From Stemphylium vesicarium (taxonomy: Eukaryota; Ascomycota; Dothideomycetes; Pleosporales; Pleosporaceae), in contig QXCR01000002.1 in the NCBI GenBank assembly GCA_004380135.1, positions 186,001 through 250,000 on the forward strand: a stretch of 64,000 nucleotides of DNA, written 5' to 3'. Shown in pieces: positions 58,035 through 64,000 of this stretch. A program made the position numbers and the translations under genes. How positions within the stretch are numbered: position 1 is the stretch's first letter; each line of letters begins with the position of its first letter. Below the pieces are notes generated by a model that was given only the letters and a program-made list of their open reading frames with translations, did not search any database and was not told where the DNA came from.

Positions 58035-61000
58035 TCAATCATCTTGCTCCCCTGTGCTTTTCTTTTCCCCCAGTTTATCCGACCTTTCCAAGATCTCGCC
58101 TGCCAATCGCTCCAGGTAGAACTTCGACACATCCACTGGCAGATCCTTGAAAGCTCTAACAATCTTCTCAACATCTCTTCTCCCGTTCTCATATGCCTGT
58201 AGATCTCTGTTGCCATACACATCCTTCCCCGCCGCATAGCCCTTGTCCAGGCCCCTCCAAAACACATTCACTGCCACACTGATTCCGTCTTCTGGCGTAG
58301 CTGTATGACTCCACATGGGAGGAATAAAGAGAATGTCTCCAGGCTTGAGGGACGCGATATGCGGGTGTGCACGTCGGAGCTTAGGATTCTTAGACGTCAG
58401 AACATCGGTGTTTGAAGAAGAGCCTCCAGGCGGAAAGTCTAGGTAGGAAACATCAGACGGTGGATATAGAAACAAAGTCTTGTTACCACGGACTTGACAG
58501 AGGATATTGGAAAGTACGTCGTAGTGTAGCCAAAGTGAGACGGGGCCGGAGATGCGTAGTGGAGAGCTATGGCACTTCTCCTTGACTACCTCGCATACAT
58601 CTGGAACTTTGAAGTCGCCAGCGATATTAGGAAAGTCTTCTTGAAGCTTGGTCGGGAGCTTGTTTGGCTGGCTCGACGATATAGCGCGTAGGTAGGCATG
58701 GGAGCCACGCGCGATCCCGTCCAGAAAGTCAGCAACAGACTTCTTCACGTACGCAAAGTTCTTGTCCTTGAACGTCATGCGGTCCGAAGAGCATTCGTGG
58801 ATCACGAGTTCCCTTTCTGGGCCTAACTTGTCTTTCAGGTAATCCAGAGTCCATAGGTCTGTGCACGGGCCGATATCTAGGCCCTCAATGATGGCCGGTT
58901 TGGACGACGCCACTAGACTCGCAAAGTCGTCTGACGAGATGACTTGAACCCTTGCAACAGTGGTGGTACGTACTGCAGTAGCAGGTCTTTTCCTCGCGTC
59001 CGTCTTCTCTCGCCGACCTTTGGGTGTCGTTTCAGCCGGATTCACTTGTGCCGTGGTATCTGTGCCTGCTGTGCCGCTGATCTGACTCAGCCCAACATGA
59101 CGCCACGACTTGGCCCCTTGCGTAGCGCCAGGGATAATAGTGATTGGATCTTCATTCCAGTAGCTTCCCATTGAAAAACATACCGCCCCTCCGCCTGCAA
59201 GCACAATCTCGCCTCGCGAGGATGAAACGACCCCTACTCCCACTAGCAAAGGCCATGATGTTGGTGGCAGGACTTGCATAGCAGGATGCTTCACTTGAAT
59301 GGTTGTGTCCTTGCATGTCAAAATCAGAAAGTCGTCTGATAGACTGTGGACATGCTTCTTTGAAACACCTCCAATCATTAGGAGGGAATCGCTCCAAGGG
59401 ACCAGGCTGGAGCCTATGCGCGCGTATGAAGAATTTGCAAGGTTGCTTTGCACGTCGTTGGTGCGGTCTTTGAAGCTCAGTCGTGGTGTTGGCGTGGCGG
59501 AAATGGACCACTCCCACACCGCGTCTTCCACGACCACGCCGCTATCGTCCGCACCTCCTGTCAGCAACCCCCAGTTTTGAGAGGAGTCGATCGTAGACAT
59601 TGCGGCGCCGAAGCGTGCAGACGGACGCGGTCCGTTGACGGGAATGCTGTGCCATCCGTTGTTGGCAGTCCATAAGGCACAGCAGTCTTCGGCATTCAGT
59701 ACTGTGCCGTCACTGGCTTTGCCACCAAAGACTAGTACGCCCTGAGTCTTTGCGTCTCCACACCCTAACGCAACAGCTACCGCGGAGTGACGATACCGAG
59801 CTGGCACGAGGTCGTCTACTTTGGTCCAGGTTCCATGCTTGAAGAGCCAGCAATCTGGGCATGCCTGGGTCGGCGACCCGCGTCCTCCGACCAACAGTGC
59901 TTCATTATCTTGCATTGATGTGATTGTATGGCACATACGTGCAGCAGGCAGCAGGTCACTAGGCTGAATGATACGATCCCCGTTATGATCCTCCCGTCTC
60001 AGCACGTCCATGTCGGCGAGGCGGGCTTGCGTCCCTTGTCCTCCGTAGAAGGCCACTGCATCCTCGTCGATTTCGAAGGCTGCTGTGAAACGTCGCGCAA
60101 TCGAGGGGCCGCCAGTAGATTGCTTCCAAGAACAGAGCGTGAGCATTCCCGCGTCAGTGGCTTTCACGCCCTCCTTGGTGGCTGTCTCAATGTGGGGTGA
60201 GTCGGGCGATCCCCGCGTCTCCGCATTTGAGGCGACAAGCAGGAAATAATGACCGCCAAAGAGCGCGAATTCTTCCCACTCGTCGAAAGGCTCAGTTGCA
60301 TCTATCTTGCGTCTGAGACTGGCAGGGGTAAACGAATCATCGGACCAGAGATCCCATAGATTACGAGCCATGACTAGCGTTGGCCAACCTGCATTGCGGA
60401 AACGCGCTGCTTGCTGGTTTAGTGATGAGTGTAACTTAACCGCTTTGATTGACGCCTGCAGTTTGTCGAAGTGAGACAGCATTGTCTTGGCAAAGGGGTG
60501 CTCCGGGCCCTGGGGGAGGTACTGTTCTAGACGGCATCGAGTCAGTGCGGGACAAGACGTATACACATATGAAAGACTGCACACCTAGTATACAGAAGCG
60601 AGCTGCAATGGTTAGCAAGTGTCTAGCGATCCATATTTCGAACCGTCATACCGTCTCCAATAGTGCTGGCCCACCGTATCAATGCATCAGAGTCCTTTAG
60701 CGGCATGTAGGTCACTGACACTTCAGCGATGTATAGGATGGATGTCGTTCGGATGTCGAACTCAGCCCGTAGAACTCGTTCGAGCGTTCCAAGGTCTTTG
60801 AGATCGCAGCCCAGTGCCATATAACCGTCGCTTCGAAGCAATATAGGCTGCTCGGCCTGGCGGAGCTTGGTCTTGAGTAGTGCATCGCGAAGAAGGCCGT
60901 TGCTTAGCATGCGATCACGCTTCCGCTCCATCAATTGCGGATAGTCAACGTCCACAAAGGTGACTGTTTGAGAAATATGGGGGTATCTATGCCAGAACTG

Positions 61001-61522
61001 AAAAGGCAGGGGGTCGCTGGCTGGAGGTCAGTGTCTCCTAGCCTGGGTAGGTTGATGACGAACGTCTTACTCACTATCCGCATCCGAGGTTCACTACAAC
61101 TTTCGACTTCCCATTGTCTTCCTCCAGAAACCGAAGGACTATTTGCTCAATGGCATGCATACGCAGCCAATAGCCGCGGTTGATGAGTGGATCTTGTTCA
61201 TACATGGTCAGTACAGGCACCGCACAAGAAGGCTAAACGCAGAAGTCACGTACTGCGACGAAGGAATTTTGGCACGAATGGCTCATAGAAATCTGGCTCA
61301 TGGCTGAGATACAGTTTGGATACGCTTCGCTTGGAAACGATGCTGCTGTCGTTGGTCTGACCATGATGTTAGTCAAGTGATGGTCGGAGAAGTGTGACTG
61401 GGAGTGAGGGCAGGAGACCTCACGTTCATGATGTCAACATCTCGCCTCGCTCGCAGTGTTTTCTGGTTGCCTTTGCGTTTTGCAACGTCCTTCTTGGGCC
61501 GCATGCTGGCATCTGGCGACAT
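58035..61522 (-). CDS. TYW4: tRNA wybutosine-synthesising protein 4: LCM methyltransferase, Kelch and JmjC domains
   Basis: Seven exons on the minus strand (61424-61522, 61254-61356, 61075-61192, 60652-61016, 60585-60602, 58035-60526) join in frame; counted, these are six coding blocks giving 1064 residues. Domains in order: a leucine carboxyl methyltransferase domain (TNDSSIVSKRSVSKLY, NRGYWLRM, VVNLGCGYD, FVDVDYP), a Kelch-type beta-propeller in the middle (repeats of ALLVGGRGS, GVLVFGGKAS, LLTGGADD, LMIGG, IVLAGGG), and a C-terminal JmjC domain with HYD near residue 900 and a distal His in MWSHTATPEDG near 975. Known role: the last methylation and methoxycarbonylation steps of wybutosine at position 37 of tRNA-Phe. 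One exon is only 18 nt. The start could also be the second Met at 61504. Confidence 0.93.
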
Positions 61523-61896
61523 GTCTCCTGCTGGGTTGTTCGTAATGTGGAGGTATACTCCGAAGAGTAATGTTTTTTGGCGCACCAGCCACGACGCGGG
61601 GCTAAGGCTGTCCTCGGGATCCCTGCATGTGCGCGTGAAGCGCATCGCCAGACGGAGGTAACTGCTGTATCTTGCGAACAAGGTCCAAACGCATTTCCCT
61701 CACTCATCAAGTGTATGCGCATACTGTTCACTACAACATCATCGCCTAGGCCCCCCATTTCTTATCCACGTCGCCCATAGGGCTGACCGCTCGCGAACGG
61801 CTGCCCCAAGCTCCCCGCCTGGGCCATCACGCCGATAGTCTACGGCTACCGCTTCTTCAGCACGCAGCGCGGTACCCTCGGATTTCCGCTACAACG
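61523..61896. promoter_or_regulatory. Divergent promoter region of TYW4 and ATG18
   Basis: 374 nt between two outward-facing start codons; no TATA box or operator seen, assigned by position. Confidence 0.4.
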
Positions 61897-63394
61897 ATGA
61901 ATTTCGTGACTTTTAATCAGGACCACAGCCATCTCGGCGTCGGTATGTCGTGTGCAGCTCTCAGACGGTACAAATGCTGACGTTGTTCTGTTCGCCAGGC
62001 ACCACAAATGGCTACCGCATATACACGACCGACCCGTTTAACAAGCAATCCGAGTCGCGCGAGGGAGACGTCTCCAGCCTTGAGATGCTCTTCTCGACTT
62101 CACTAGTCGCCCTCACACTGTCGCCGCGGGTGCTGCGGATACAAAACACCAAGGTTCGTTGGCCCCGTCGCCAGGTCCCAGGCTCTCCAGGCAGACACTG
62201 ACCATGTGAAGAGGCATTCAACCATATGCGAAATGACGTTTAGGACCGCTATTCTAGCCATGCGGATGAACAGGAAACGACTCGTGGTGGTGCTGGAAGC
62301 AGAGCTCTATATCTACGACATAAGCAACATGCAGATGCTGAAGACGGAGAAGACGTCGCCGAACCCAAACGGTAGGCCAGCCAGCCAGACCAGACTTCTT
62401 GCAGTCGCTAACTTGTGTAGCAATATGCGCCCTATCCGCGTCCTCAGAGAACAACTATCTCGTATACCCGCTTCCTACCAAAGCCGCACCCGCTACCTTC
62501 CAACCGCCCTCGCATGCGCCGCCCAAGACGGACCACATTGCGCCCACGAGCGGAGAGGTGCTCATATACGATGCTACAAAGATGGAGGCAGTCAATGTTA
62601 TAGAGGCGCACAACTCTCCGCTGTCCTGCATCGCTCTAAATAGTGATGGCACCCTGCTGGCTACTGCCTCAGAAAAGGGCACCATCATCCGAGTCTTTTC
62701 CATACCAGATGCGCAGAAACTATACCAGTTCAGGAGAGGCTCGATACCAGCAAAGATATACAGCATGTCATTCAACTCGACATCCACCCTACTGAGTGTC
62801 TCGTCGGCGACCGAGACGGTCCACATCTTTCGTTTGGGCGCACCCAACAGCAGGAGTAACAGCGTATCGTCCGGGCCTACACGACCAACGGGTTCTTCGC
62901 ACAACCGGAACAGTAGCTTGGCGAGCGAAGACACATCCGACGAATTCGGCACGAGCACGGCAGATGTCTCGACTCCAGAGCGGAAAGCGATAAACCCCAC
63001 CTTCGGGAGCTTGATACGGCGCACATCGCAGACGGTCGGCAAGTCTTTCGCTGCAACTGTGGGTGGATACCTCCCTAGTGCAGTAGCAGAGATCTGGGAG
63101 CCCTCGCGTGACTTTGCCTGGGTCAAGATACCGCGCTCGCCCACCACTTCTTCTTCGGGCACAGTGAGGAACGTAGTCGCGCTCAATAACAACGGACCTC
63201 AGATCATGGTAGTCACTAGCGAAGGCAACTACTACGTTTTCAATGTCGATCTCGAAAAGGGAGGCGAGGGTACTCTGTATAAGCAATACTCGTAAGTCGC
63301 AAAATCGCTTAATGTTGCCTGACATGCTAACGCCGGCAGTCTTCTCGAACCGAATGAGCTTGCAGCAAGCAACTCCCAAGATCTGCCTGAATAG
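61897..63394 (+). CDS. ATG18: PROPPIN autophagy protein Atg18
   Basis: Five exons (61897-61942, 61999-62153, 62212-62371, 62421-63291, 63340-63394) join in frame to give 428 residues. It opens MNFVTFNQDHSHLGVG and has WD-type repeats with RKRLVVVLEAELYIYDI, SGEVLIYDA and LIATASEKGT-like blocks, and the phosphoinositide-binding FRRG motif in YQFRRGSIPAKIYSM near residue 224. A Ser-rich insert of about 60 residues follows blade 5, as in Atg18 of filamentous fungi. Known role: PI3P and PI(3,5)P2 effector working with Atg2 at the expanding phagophore and in vacuole morphology. The second donor is GTTCGT, weaker than usual, but the junction is fixed by family conservation (NTKRHSTICEMTF). Confidence 0.94.
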
Positions 63395-63928
63395 GTTTCC
63401 CAAATCGCGCCTCCATGCTTCCCTCTCTGAATGAGTTCATGGCGTTCTTTTGCATTGCCTCTGGCGTTACTTGGTCCCACATTATTCCCCATGGATTGGC
63501 GCATTCTTGTCTTGAGTAGCACAATGTGTTAGCGCACACTGAGTCGCCCCATGGCTCAGCAATATAGCCTGCTTCTGCAAAACGCCTCGTGTTCAATCGT
63601 GATGTCATCAAGTTTTACAGTGGAAAGTTAATCGGACTGCGTAGCTTCATCGTGCATGAACAGATATCGTGAGGCGCGCCGATCAGATCTGGCAGTCCCG
63701 CAGCTGCATGATTAGCGCAGCCCCAGACCCCGCCCCAGCGTCATTGGTTACTATCTGATGGCTCCAAACTTCGCTGCCTGCGCGTGAACCACAGTACATA
63801 TGCTTCCACCCCCATATAAATTCATTTTCTTTCGCACACATTGCTCGTACGCGCTACAACTAAAAACCAAGTACCACGGCAGCTCCAACACACCCATCAA
63901 CACCACACAACCTCCCGAAGGCGCGAAC
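63395..63928. other. Intergenic region upstream of the right-edge gene
   Basis: About 530 nt. The right part contains a TATA box and a C/A-rich leader; the left part shows nothing recognisable. Confidence 0.5.
63814..63820 (+). promoter_or_regulatory. TATA box before the right-edge gene
   Basis: ATATAAA lies about 110 nt before the ATG at 63929, followed by a C/A-rich leader of the kind seen in well-expressed fungal genes. Confidence 0.45.
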
Positions 63929-64000
63929 ATGGTGAACCAAAATACTACGGGCAACCCGTTGAGCGCGGGTTCGCTCGCGCTCTTCATGGCTACATCACTC
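63929..64000 (+). CDS. Start of an unidentified gene, cut by the window edge
   Basis: ATG at 63929 in good context (AACATGG) opens a frame that runs 24 codons to the window end (MVNQNTTGNPLSAGSLALFM...). The upstream TATA box and C/A-rich leader support a real start. The last visible residues turn hydrophobic, so a membrane protein is possible, but there is too little to identify it. Confidence 0.4.
   Translation, partial: MVNQNTTGNPLSAGSLALFMATSL

Noticed and set aside
1..64000. CRISPR arrays, bacterial operons, phage or insertion-sequence features
   Set aside because: The window has eukaryotic gene structure throughout; no regularly spaced repeats or transposase-like frames were seen.

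Overview
The window looks like a nuclear chromosome segment of a filamentous ascomycete, most likely a Dothideomycete (Pleosporales-like). Genes are dense and lie on both strands. Introns are mostly 45-70 nt with GTPuNGPy donors and CTAAC-like branch points. The gene content is typically fungal: GH71 alpha-1,3-glucanase, GH72 glucanosyltransferase, GT62 mannan polymerase, a Dicer-like protein without an obvious PAZ domain, and a TYW4 fusion protein. The species is an inference; no rRNA, tRNA, CRISPR or intact transposon was recognised.

Layout, left to right: TSC1/hamartin running off the left edge (-); a gene-free 3.6 kb; a secreted GH71 glucanase (+); a small mitochondrial-type protein (-); a decayed SGNH-hydrolase locus (+); TAP42 (-) divergent from Dicer-like 1 (+); a GPI-anchored GH72 enzyme (-); exosome subunit MTR3 (-); an ANP1/MNN9-type mannan polymerase subunit (+); a GEA/GBF1-type Arf-GEF (+); a secreted cupredoxin with an Ala/Pro/Glu repeat tail (-); PP2A catalytic subunit (-) divergent from SUMO protease ULP1 (+); an MDR-type oxidoreductase (-); an uncharacterised 752-residue membrane protein (+); an NTF2-like protein (+); an agmatinase with a long hairpin-rich intron and one junction that does not keep frame (+); cytochrome-b5-like DAP1 (-); a 4.5 kb gene-poor stretch holding one small Cys/His protein; NOP4 (-); an MFS transporter (+); a small Pro-rich protein with a probable GC-AG intron (-); a two-NBD ABC ATPase with a presequence (+); TYW4 (-) divergent from ATG18 (+); and the first codons of another gene at the right edge.

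Most genes are housekeeping. Several belong to TOR/PP2A signalling and its outputs: TSC1 restrains TORC1, TAP42 binds PP2A-type catalytic subunits, the PP2A catalytic subunit itself is here, and ATG18 acts in autophagy. TYW4 is a paralogue of the PP2A methyltransferase but acts on tRNA-Phe. A second theme is the cell wall and glycans (GH71, GH72, GT62, with the Golgi Arf-GEF). The most unusual local structures are the SGNH locus, where a second degenerate first exon sits inside an intron and the downstream part carries a nonsense codon, and the agmatinase gene. I found no convincing new multi-gene system.

Exon coordinates were derived by hand from splice-site consensus, reading-frame continuity and family conservation. 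They have not been tested against transcripts.
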